Shown here one piece after another: positions 22,279-28,747 of a stretch of DNA of 29,507 nt. The notes beneath the pieces are model-generated. The model did no database searches, was not told where the DNA came from, and worked only from the letters and a program-made list of their open reading frames with translations. Origin of the DNA: a virus. The stretch's first letter is position 1, and every line of letters starts with the position of its first letter. The position numbers and the translations under genes were made by a program. The DNA lies in IMG/VR virus record IMGVR_UViG_3300020057_000120, positions 1 through 29,507 of that record. One strand, given 5' to 3'.

Positions 22279-23301
22279 TTACGCGCGCTCGATGTCGGCC
22301 TCACTCACGTTGCACTTGCCTTTGGTGGCAATGGTTGCCGCGCTGAGATCGAATTCGAGAGAATCGCGTCGGAACATCGGGAACGTCGTCCGCTCCGTTT
22401 CGGCAGTGCCGCACGGAGGGTTGTGTTCGATCTCGATGTCAACGCAGTAGGGTTCACACTGGTCGTCCGAGGCGCTGAACCAACCACTCGCGCCACCGAT
22501 GCCTTTAATCGCATCGACAGCAGTGATTTCCTCAGCGGTGCCCGTCCGCACAAACTCATAGACGAATTCGAGGCTCACTTCGAGTGGGGCCTCGTCACCT
22601 TCGCGAACGGCGTCCAGGTTGCCCCGGTCGAGTTCGTACTCGTAGTTCTTCGTCTCGGTATAGGTCAGATTGCCGTTGCCGACTTTCACTTCCACCTGTT
22701 GAGGTAGGAGGGTGATGTTGTCGTTATTGGCAGGCAGATCGCCAGCGTCTAAAGCCGGGGTGAAGGTCAGTTCCCACGACACCGCGCCAGCGCGGAGCGT
22801 GGTCACACCCACCGTATCGCCACCGCCTGCCAAATCCACGTCGTCCGCAGTAAGCGTCGGCGTGCTGAGGTTGGCATAAGCACCCTTGATCTCGATGTGA
22901 TACGTGCCGGCAACCGGCAGTGTCACAAGAACGTCACCTGCGACCACGTTCGAGAGAGCCACAAGGGCTGCCTGGACGTTGACCGCTGTGTCGTTGTAAG
23001 GGATGCTGGCCGTGGTCTGGCCGTTGAAGGTGATAGTGAAGTTGCCGCTCGTGGCATCGACCACGACTGCGAACTTCTTGTTGGCCTTCTCGGCAGTCAC
23101 GACGAACACGGTGTCAGCCACCGTGGCAATCGTGAAGCGAGCGCCAACGGGGACTCGTGTGGTTGCGTTCGGCAAGCTTGCCAACGTGTCGATTTCCAAG
23201 GTGGTGTCGCCACCACCGGGAGAGCTTTCATCCACTTTTGCTGTGCCACCAAAACCGTCTTTGATACGGATCGTGGCATCGCGTAGTTCAATGCGTGCCA
23301 T
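22279..23301 (-). CDS. Tail-tube protein paralogue B with inserted domain
   Basis: A 340-residue paralogue of the neighbouring tail-tube protein (23339-24064). The N-terminus (MARIELRDATIRIKDG) and the C-terminal 150 residues (LPQQVEVKVGNGNLTYTETK onward) are nearly identical to it. Between them lies an insert of about 100 residues (about 70-175) with strand pattern GNFTITFNGQTTASIPYN, VQAALVALSNV, GDVLVTLPVAGTYHIEIKGA, and LTADDVDLAGG. This is a beta-sandwich-like module I recall from planctomycete and phage surface proteins. Four cysteines are shared with the paralogue (CEPYC, PPCG, KGKC). It is probably a decorated tube subunit or a second tube protein, since insertion of a surface domain into a tube gene is known for other phages. 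Confidence 0.9.
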   Translation of the reverse strand: MARIELRDATIRIKDGFGGTAKVDESSPGGGDTTLEIDTLASLPNATTRVPVGARFTIATVADTVFVVTAEKANKKFAVVVDATSGNFTITFNGQTTASIPYNDTAVNVQAALVALSNVVAGDVLVTLPVAGTYHIEIKGAYANLSTPTLTADDVDLAGGGDTVGVTTLRAGAVSWELTFTPALDAGDLPANNDNITLLPQQVEVKVGNGNLTYTETKNYEYELDRGNLDAVREGDEAPLEVSLEFVYEFVRTGTAEEITAVDAIKGIGGASGWFSASDDQCEPYCVDIEIEHNPPCGTAETERTTFPMFRRDSLEFDLSAATIATKGKCNVSEADIERA

Positions 23302-23338
23302 TGTTCTTTACTCGCAATTTGTCAGAGAGGTTGGTGGG

Positions 23339-24064
23339 TTACGACCGCGAGATGTCGGCCTCACTCACGTTGCACTTGCCCTTTGTGGCAATCGTCGCAG
23401 CGTTGAGGTCGAATTCGAGCGAGTCACGGCGGAACATCGGAAACGTGGTCGTTTCCGTTTGAGCAGTACCGCACGGCGGGTTGTGCTCGATTTCGAGATC
23501 GACGCAGTACGGCTCGCACAAGTCGGACGAAGAACTCACCCACTCGGACGCGCCGCCGCTGCCTTTGATGGCATCAACAGGTGTGATCTCTTCGCTCGTC
23601 CCAGTGCGGACAAACTCGTAGACGAATTCGAGACTGACTTCGAGCGGGGCTTCATCGCCCTCACGAACGGAGTCCAGGTTGCCCCGGTCGAGTTCGTACT
23701 CGTAGTTCTTCGTCTCGGTATACGTCAGGTTGCCGTTGCCGACTTTCACTTCAATCTGCTGGGGCAGGAAGGTGATGACGGCATCGTCGGCCACGCCGGC
23801 CGCAGTGACGGGCGTGAAGGTGATCGCGGTCGTCGGACTGGGTCCAGTACGGCCAGTGACCGTGTGGACAGGGAGGCCAGTTTCACCCGCGATGGTGAAT
23901 CGAGCCCCGATCGGAATTTGCGTGGTCAGTGTCGTGTTCAACGACACGGTATCAACACCCAAAGAAGTGTCGCCGGCCATGATGCTCATGTCATTGACAG
24001 CGGCGGTGCCCGCCAGTCCATCTTTGACACGGATCGTGGCATCGCGAAGTTCAATACGTGCCAT
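23339..24064 (-). CDS. Major tail-tube protein A
   Basis: A 241-residue tube-like protein. The core has the long beta pattern expected for a tail tube: EVKVGNGNLTYTETKNYEYE, EGDEAPLEVSLEFVYEFVR, and a closing FPMFRRDSLEFDLNAATIA. Cysteine pairs CEPYC, PPCG and KGKC near the C-terminus could form disulfides or bind metal. The frame reaches a GTG at 24133, but the intervening part is a Phe run from a GAA microsatellite; ATG 24064 with AGGG 9 bases upstream matches the paralogue's start exactly. It is preceded by the tail terminator gene and followed by its duplicate. Family call by context and fold pattern. Confidence 0.85.
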   Translation of the reverse strand: MARIELRDATIRVKDGLAGTAAVNDMSIMAGDTSLGVDTVSLNTTLTTQIPIGARFTIAGETGLPVHTVTGRTGPSPTTAITFTPVTAAGVADDAVITFLPQQIEVKVGNGNLTYTETKNYEYELDRGNLDSVREGDEAPLEVSLEFVYEFVRTGTSEEITPVDAIKGSGGASEWVSSSSDLCEPYCVDLEIEHNPPCGTAQTETTTFPMFRRDSLEFDLNAATIATKGKCNVSEADISRS

Positions 24065-24129
24065 GTGGGATTTCCCTTTGTTGTTGGATTCATGCCGGCA
24101 GAAGGCCGGGCAGAAGAAGAAGAAGAAGC

Positions 24130-24149
24130 CCACACATGACTGAGTGTGG
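24130..24149 (-). terminator. Weak hairpin, possible attenuator before tail-tube genes
   Basis: Six-bp stem (24130-24135 with 24144-24149) and 8-base loop, followed on the minus strand by a CTT repeat rather than a pure T run. It lies between the tail terminator gene and the tail-tube gene. Marginal. Confidence 0.3.
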
Positions 24150-24159
24150 TGTCAGCTAG

Positions 24160-24654
24160 TTACTGAGAAATTTCCATCTTGTATCGAGCATCGACGGCCG
24201 ACTGTTTCAGCCGGTCCGTCTTGTCGATCTGCCCGAAGTGGAACACGCGGACAGCATCGTTCTTGCCAGCACGAGGCGATAGGCACCCAATTTGCACGTC
24301 GGGGTCGTCAATTTCCTCGTCCTGACCGAACTTGAAGATCGGAATCAAGTCATCCATTGCCTCGTGAAAGAGGCCAAGGAACTTGTGCAACGAGTAGCCG
24401 TTCTTCTTGCCGTCCAAACGGCTTGAGAACAGTACGTTCACATCGACTGAGACTTCGTAGAACCCATGACTCAACTCTTGAGTGAAGGGTCCATTGATAC
24501 GAATCTCTGCACGGTCGGTCGCTGTGTTGAACGCCTCGTCGCGATCATCAAGACCTTCCACGATGATAGGAAGGCTTGCATCCGTCGCGACCTCTTTGAG
24601 ATAGTCGGCGACCGATGCGAAAATCCAGCGGGCCAAATGGGGACTAACAGGCAT
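24160..24654 (-). CDS. Tail terminator / tail completion protein
   Basis: A 164-residue protein directly before the tail-tube genes, the usual place of the tail terminator. An N-terminal helix (HLARWIFASVADYLKEVA) leads to beta strands with AEIRINGPFTQELSHGFYEVSVDVNVLFSSR (about 48-78), then a helix (LHKFLGLFHEAMDDLI), as in the alpha/beta fold of lambda gpU-like tail terminators. The C-terminal part adds a beta strand pair (FHFGQIDKTDRLKQSAVDAR). Good AAGGGGA ribosome-binding site 6 bases upstream. Assigned by position and fold pattern. Confidence 0.75.
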   Translation of the reverse strand: MPVSPHLARWIFASVADYLKEVATDASLPIIVEGLDDRDEAFNTATDRAEIRINGPFTQELSHGFYEVSVDVNVLFSSRLDGKKNGYSLHKFLGLFHEAMDDLIPIFKFGQDEEIDDPDVQIGCLSPRAGKNDAVRVFHFGQIDKTDRLKQSAVDARYKMEISQ

Positions 24655-24665
24655 GGTGAATCCCC

Positions 24666-25157
24666 TTATGGAGTCTCTGTCGAAGTGTCCGACAGGGTGA
24701 TGCTGGTCTTGGCACGTTTGTCGAAGATTTGTTCTGGGACTTCACCCAGTAAGGCTCTCGCGGCGATGATCCACCCGCCTAACTCAAAAGCCTCGAAGTG
24801 ATCGATTACGAACTTCTTGTGCTCGTGGACGATCCAGTCGTCTTTCGCCACAATCAAGTTCGGTACATCGCGCTGGTCGATGATGAAGACACAAGCGATG
24901 CTGTCGTATCCGCCGCCAGACACGAGGGACTTGTTCGCGGAGATCAGAGAGATTCCACGAATTTCTTTACGCGCGACATCGGCGGGGAGGATGACGGCGT
25001 GGTCGATTGTCAGCTTCGTCTTGTTGACGGTACGCTGACCAGTTTTGGCGTCCGATGAAACGGTCCCCTGCTTGTAGAAGTCAATGCGGCCACCGTACTC
25101 GCGCTTCATTTGATAGAAGGCAGCACGGTTTCGCTGTTGAACATTGCGGTTGACCAT
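24666..25157 (-). CDS. Head-closure or neck protein
   Basis: A 163-residue protein between the holin-like and tail terminator genes, 11 bases before the next start. It contains FYQMKREYGGRIDFYKQ, a TG-Q-R-T turn, DHAVILPADVARKEIRGISLISANKSL (about 52-78), GGGYDSIACVFIIDQRDVPNL and KDDWIVHEHKKFVIDHFE. This strand-rich layout with D-D-W-I and Y/F-V-I closing strands matches the style of head-closure/stopper proteins of siphoviruses. A strong terminator hairpin ends 17 bases before its start, so it is read by leak-through or from an unseen promoter. Confidence 0.75.
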   Translation of the reverse strand: MVNRNVQQRNRAAFYQMKREYGGRIDFYKQGTVSSDAKTGQRTVNKTKLTIDHAVILPADVARKEIRGISLISANKSLVSGGGYDSIACVFIIDQRDVPNLIVAKDDWIVHEHKKFVIDHFEAFELGGWIIAARALLGEVPEQIFDKRAKTSITLSDTSTETP

Positions 25158-25173
25158 TGGGGACGCCTGCGGG

Positions 25174-25207
25174 AAAAAAGCCCCTCGCAGCGCTTTGCTG
25201 CGCGGGG
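25174..25207 (-). terminator. Intrinsic terminator after the holin-like gene
   Basis: Eleven-bp stem with one mismatch (25181-25191 with 25197-25207), 5-base loop, followed on the minus strand by TTTTTT. It begins 8 bases after the stop of the gene at 25215-25520. Textbook layout. Confidence 0.9.
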
Positions 25208-25214
25208 ACGATTG

Positions 25215-25520
25215 TTATTCAGGTTTCGGCGGTTCGCTTGGACCTTCGGTTTTGCGTTGCCGCAACGTCTTCGTGAGAGATTTGCCTAACAGGGCACCCA
25301 ACTCACGCATCACCATCGCGTTCTCTCGCATTATCTGCGAGTTCTTCGAGATGACTTTTGCAGACCGCTCAACGAGCGGCATGATGATATGACGCATTTC
25401 GTCTTCGAGCTTCTCGATTCGGCTAGCCGAACGATCTTCTCGCTTCCAATCACGCCAGATGAAAAACAGAACGATGCCGGCCAGTGGGCCGAACTCGCGA
25501 AGTAGGCTCAAGAACTCCAT
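25215..25520 (-). CDS. Small membrane protein, candidate holin (BhlA/UviB-like topology)
   Basis: A 101-residue protein with one N-terminal membrane segment (about 8-24: REFGPLAGIVLFFIWRDWKRE) that ends in a charged collar. A helical, probably coiled-coil part follows (about 30-90: SRIEKLEDEMRHIIMPLVER and on), then a Pro/Glu tail. Single N-terminal membrane helix followed by basic and coiled-coil region is the topology of BhlA/UviB holin-like proteins. AAGGGG precedes the ATG. It is flanked by terminators on both sides, in the late block between capsid and tail genes, and no endolysin is visible nearby. A virion membrane or assembly role is the alternative. Confidence 0.7.
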   Translation of the reverse strand: MEFLSLLREFGPLAGIVLFFIWRDWKREDRSASRIEKLEDEMRHIIMPLVERSAKVISKNSQIMRENAMVMRELGALLGKSLTKTLRQRKTEGPSEPPKPE

Positions 25521-25539
25521 CGCTTTACACCCCTTAGAT

Positions 25540-25580
25540 AAAAAGAGGCACTCGCCCCGGATTGCTCCGAGGCGAGTACC
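25540..25580 (-). terminator. Intrinsic terminator after the major capsid gene
   Basis: Fourteen-position stem (25567-25580 with 25547-25560), 6-base loop, followed on the minus strand by TCTTTTTATC. The two non-Watson-Crick positions become G-U pairs only in the minus-strand RNA, which supports leftward transcription. It would cap the heavily used capsid transcript. Confidence 0.9.
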
Positions 25581-25601
25581 TTTGGGTTTGCAGCGTTGGG
25601 T

Positions 25602-27017
25602 TTAGCCCAAGAACGCGACGGCCTGATTGGCGTCGATCACTTCGACACCCGCGAGGATGTCCAAGTTGACGCGAGTACCACCCTTCACGGAGTCGTACTG
25701 CATCACGACACGCATACCGAGACCATCCCACGAGGCGTTGGCAGCGGCCACGCTGTTGCTGACCGGAGGCAGAGCCAACGGGCGGCTGATGAGCGCGATC
25801 GCGCTTCGGCGGAAGGCCAAGTTCATCGAACCTGCCGGGCCGGGGAACGCCTTGTCGTCATCCGACAACAGGACTTCCAGCGGGCGATCCAGCAAGACCT
25901 TTGTGGAGGTCGTACTGACGTTCTCGACTTCGATCACGGTGTAGACGTGACGGGTGCTCGTGCCGAAGGCAACCAACTGGCCGACCTGCGGACGCAGGCT
26001 GGCGGTGTGGCCGTCCAGGGTCACAAACTTGCTGTAGCCCACGGCGTAGGCACCGTTGACATCGCAAGCCTTGTACACGGTGATGACCGCGCTGGACAAC
26101 GTGGCGAACTTGTTCGCCTCGTGCAGCGTGACCGCATCGGTGTCGCCGCCGTTCAGCGTCTTGGCGGTGACGTAGGTGGGCTGGTCGTTACCAGCCACGG
26201 TGGCGTACTCGCCGATAATCACGTTGTAGCCCGTGATCGTGGTGGCCTGCGAACCCGAGCCACCCGCCGCGAGGGCGCTGGTCACGGTTCCCGTCGCCAC
26301 GGAGGCGGCGGACAGGTCGGCGTAGTTGGTGTTGTTGCCACGCAGGATGTCGAAGCCCAACAGATGGCCGAGGCGGGCAGTCGCGAGGGCGCTGCCGCCG
26401 TCACCACGCTCGTTGGCCTTCGTGAAGAGATCGGTCTTCAAGATGGCGGTTTCGCTGTAAGGCGAGACCACGATGTTGCGGCCGTCGTCCGCAGCCTTCT
26501 GGATGTTCATCAGTTGACGAACATCGAGAATGTAGTCGCGGGCGTTCGACGCGCTGAGGTTGTTCAGACGGCCGACGCGAGTGGTCGGGGTCTTCAAGAC
26601 CTCGTGGACGCGACCCAGGATGGCACGCTCGACCATGCGGGCGATGTTCTTCATCGACACCGGCATGTAGACGGGAATGAGTTCCTGGAACGAAATCGTC
26701 TGCTCACCGTCCTTGATGATGAACGAATCGTAGAACCACTGGTCCAGCGCGATGCGGACCGGGGTGGACGAGACATCCTTGGCCTCGTAGTCGTCGGCAT
26801 CCGTGCGCCGGCGACCCGAACGATCAACCGGTCGGCGGGTGTTGACCACATCGCCGAAGTTCTTGATCTCGTTCGAGAACTCTTTGTGGACGAGGTTGCC
26901 CATCACGAGTTCCTCGCTCAGCAGAGCGAGACCTTCACGCGCCCACAACTCGGGGACGTAGGCGTCGGTGTCGTTGGCAAAGCAGATCAGCGTTGCCGAA
27001 ATGTACATGGGATTCAT
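25602..27017 (-). CDS. Major capsid (coat) protein, P22-like
   Basis: A 471-residue coat protein forming the head shell. YISATLICFANDTDAYVPEL, then LLSEELVMGNLVHKEFSNEI and FGDVVNTRRP (about 5-60) match the N-terminus of P22-type coat proteins, followed by RIALDQWFYDSFIIKDGE. The middle (about 220-390) is a Gly/Ala/Thr-rich beta region that may be an inserted accessory domain, and the C-terminus is again HK97-fold-like (MNLAFRRSAIALISRPLALP, GLGMRVVMQYD, DILAGVEVID). The frame is open back to 27155, but ATG 27017 has AGGAAG 7 bases upstream and starts the conserved part. Scaffold gene upstream and terminator downstream fit. Confident. Confidence 0.92.
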   Translation of the reverse strand: MNPMYISATLICFANDTDAYVPELWAREGLALLSEELVMGNLVHKEFSNEIKNFGDVVNTRRPVDRSGRRRTDADDYEAKDVSSTPVRIALDQWFYDSFIIKDGEQTISFQELIPVYMPVSMKNIARMVERAILGRVHEVLKTPTTRVGRLNNLSASNARDYILDVRQLMNIQKAADDGRNIVVSPYSETAILKTDLFTKANERGDGGSALATARLGHLLGFDILRGNNTNYADLSAASVATGTVTSALAAGGSGSQATTITGYNVIIGEYATVAGNDQPTYVTAKTLNGGDTDAVTLHEANKFATLSSAVITVYKACDVNGAYAVGYSKFVTLDGHTASLRPQVGQLVAFGTSTRHVYTVIEVENVSTTSTKVLLDRPLEVLLSDDDKAFPGPAGSMNLAFRRSAIALISRPLALPPVSNSVAAANASWDGLGMRVVMQYDSVKGGTRVNLDILAGVEVIDANQAVAFLG

Positions 27018-27208
27018 GGGTTTCTTCCTAATGAGGGATTGAGGGCGGCGAATTTGCCATACAAAAATCTGAGGTTCACGTCGCAACACGCGACATGAAT
27101 GTGTGGCTAGAAAATGCCACCAGAGAGGCGACCCCGCAGAGAGGCGGGTTCTCATAAGAAGCCCGGTTTACGGCCGGTAACGGTTACCTTACGGCAACTC
27201 GGAAGAGT

Positions 27209-28018
27209 CTACTTGCGGGGCAGGCCCAACCGCTCGGGTTGTTCCTTCCGCAGACGCATGAATTCTTCCATCGACACTTTACCGGGGTCGATCTTCCCGG
27301 CTCCGCTGCCACCACCGACGCCGGACGTGCCGCCGACACCGCTGACAATATTGGATTTGAACAAACCGCCGTACTGGGTCGTCAAGGTCTTCATCTTCTT
27401 GACGGCATCTGCGGGGGTCATTTGCAGAATCTCGACCGCGCCGTCATCCGCGCGGATCGGAAAGTTGATCATCGGCTCTTCATCGACCATCTTCACCATG
27501 TCGTTCAACACGGTGACGATGATCTGGGGATTGAAGGCATCTTCGGCCACGGCGGCGTCCTGCAAGGATCGCTTCACCTTGGCGTCGATGTATTTGTGCT
27601 CGGCATCTTTCGCACGACGCTCGGCCTCGGCCAGCTTCGTGCTGTACTCGTCTTCCAGCTTCTTCTTCTCAAGACGGGCGTTTTCTTCCTTCGTCCGTAA
27701 CTGCTTGAGCATGTCTTCGCGAAGCTCTTCGGCCTTGTACCGATCGCCCTCCGCGAGGTTCTTGCTTGCGAGAAGCTCGTCCAGCTTCTTCTTGTTCTTT
27801 TCGGCTTCCTTGCGGCGCTCTTCGGCCAGCAACTTGTTCAGGTGGTCCTGCTGGTCGGTCGAGAATTCGACCTTCTTGCCGCCCTTGGCGGGCGCGGCGG
27901 GCGGGTCAGCGGGCGAGTCAGCGGGCGAGTCAGCGGGCGGGTCGCCGCCGAGGTTGAGAGCGTCTGCGAGGGCGTCGAAGCAAATCAACGAGATGTGCGA
28001 GAAAGATGTACGGTGCAT
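27209..28018 (-). CDS. Capsid assembly scaffold protein
   Basis: A 269-residue protein just before the capsid gene. It is dominated by a charged coiled-coil (about 55-150: DHLNKLLAEERRKEAEKNKK and on through KLEDEYSTKLAEAERRAKDAEH). An N-terminal Pro/Ala/Asp repeat (DPPADSPADSPADPPA, about 26-41) precedes it, and a C-terminal segment (about 240-269) with EEFMRLRKEQPERLGLPRK looks like a coat-binding helix. Gly-rich linker at 220-238. This is the composition and location of phage scaffolds. The frame extends to a GTG at 28024, but ATG 28018 has GGAG 5 bases upstream. Confidence 0.88.
   Translation of the reverse strand: MHRTSFSHISLICFDALADALNLGGDPPADSPADSPADPPAAPAKGGKKVEFSTDQQDHLNKLLAEERRKEAEKNKKKLDELLASKNLAEGDRYKAEELREDMLKQLRTKEENARLEKKKLEDEYSTKLAEAERRAKDAEHKYIDAKVKRSLQDAAVAEDAFNPQIIVTVLNDMVKMVDEEPMINFPIRADDGAVEILQMTPADAVKKMKTLTTQYGGLFKSNIVSGVGGTSGVGGGSGAGKIDPGKVSMEEFMRLRKEQPERLGLPRK
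27897..27944. repeat. Four 12-bp tandem repeats in the scaffold gene
   Basis: Four head-to-tail units of GCGGGCGRGTCR, coding on the minus strand for the D-[PS]-PA repeat of the scaffold N-terminus. Period is exactly 12, so the reading frame is kept if copy number changes. Confidence 0.9.
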
Positions 28019-28088
28019 AAACACTCCACAGTTCCTTTGATCCCCTATGTACGTTACGCCATCTCGGGTAGGGTTCCCTTGAAGGCAC

Positions 28089-28103
28089 CCAGCAGAATGC
28101 TGG
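28089..28103 (-). other. Short hairpin between connector and scaffold genes
   Basis: Perfect 6-bp stem CCAGCA/TGCTGG with a 3-base loop in the 99-bp spacer between the connector gene and the scaffold start. No T tract follows, so it is more likely an mRNA stem (stability or processing) than a terminator. Confidence 0.4.
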
Positions 28104-28117
28104 TTAAAGAGTGCGAA

Positions 28118-28639
28118 TTACGAAATTCGCTGTAGCTTCACGGCCTCGTCGTCACGCAGGAACGGGCGAATCAATCGCCACGCCATTGCATTCGGGATGC
28201 CGTTGACTATGTGTTCGATCGGCACCTGCGTTCGGTTGTACGTCGTTCGTACCGACGACAAACCGTTCGAGATGATGCCCAGGTTTTGCAATTCAAGCTC
28301 GGGGTCTACACCGTCGAGCAGAGAGTGGGCGATTTCGTACTGTGCTTGACGGATCGCATCCGGCACTTCTTCATCGGCCCCACGAGGGAACTCCAACGGC
28401 TGACTTGCCTCGGCTGCACGAATCGCATCCTCGTCAGCGTCGGGGCTAGCTTCCAGCAGTGCGAACACTGCTGCCTTTCGACCCTTGTAGTTCAAGGTGT
28501 CGATAATCAGTCGAGCAGCCAGCAGAGCTTTCGGGCGATCTTCGTCGCTGGCGTTCGTCCAAGCGGACTCGTGCAGGCGGTTGTCGAAGTACGTCTGGGC
28601 CTCTTCCAAGGTGCCGTAGTAGTCGTAGGTAATCGCCAT
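28118..28639 (-). CDS. Head-tail connector / adaptor protein (DnaT-like fold family)
   Basis: A 173-residue, mostly helical protein. AQTYFDNRLHESAWTNASDEDRPKALL (about 14-40) with ARLIIDTLNYKGRKA and the later PLEFPRG (about 81-87) matches the YFxxRLxxxxW-ALxxAtxxID-LxFPRG layout of phage head-tail adaptors annotated as DnaT-like or gp6-like. A helix with VPDAIRQAQYEIAHSLLDG follows, which is typical. Late ends with MAWRLIRPFLR. It begins 5 bases after the stop of the 29-residue ORF. Role: joins portal to tail. Good fit by pattern. Confidence 0.82.
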   Translation of the reverse strand: MAITYDYYGTLEEAQTYFDNRLHESAWTNASDEDRPKALLAARLIIDTLNYKGRKAAVFALLEASPDADEDAIRAAEASQPLEFPRGADEEVPDAIRQAQYEIAHSLLDGVDPELELQNLGIISNGLSSVRTTYNRTQVPIEHIVNGIPNAMAWRLIRPFLRDDEAVKLQRIS

Positions 28640-28644
28640 GAGCC

Positions 28645-28734
28645 TTAGCCCCTCTTCTTGTCTGACTCAGCAAACTCAGCCTTTAGGCTCTCGTAAAGAT
28701 CACGCTTTGCTCGGTCTCGATTTATGATAGGCAT
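28645..28734 (-). CDS. Tiny 29-residue ORF in the late operon
   Basis: Starts with ATG 28734, 13 bases after the fibre gene's stop, and ends 5 bases before the connector's start. The peptide is charged and helical (MPIINRDRAKRDLYESLKAE and a KKRG end). A GGA-containing ribosome-binding site lies about 7 bases upstream. Tight fit between two genes and a full open frame support expression, but it is too short to identify. It may be a leader for coupled translation of the connector. Confidence 0.55.
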   Translation of the reverse strand: MPIINRDRAKRDLYESLKAEFAESDKKRG

Positions 28735-28747
28735 GAAGATAATCCTA

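Noticed and set aside
23003-24139. A 378-codon plus-strand frame antisense to both tail-tube genes
   Set aside because: It spans the stop/start junction of the two real genes and shows only mirrored repeat content.
25596-27098. A 500-codon open frame on the plus strand antisense to the capsid gene
   Set aside because: The capsid reading on the other strand has recognisable P22-like blocks and a good ribosome-binding site; the antisense product is a Val/Gly/Asp/Arg-rich translation artefact of GC-biased codons.
27110-27208. Possible terminator after the scaffold gene (two CAGAGAGGCG copies, 5-bp CCCGC/GCGGG stem)
   Set aside because: The stem is short and no T run follows directly on the minus strand; too weak to list.
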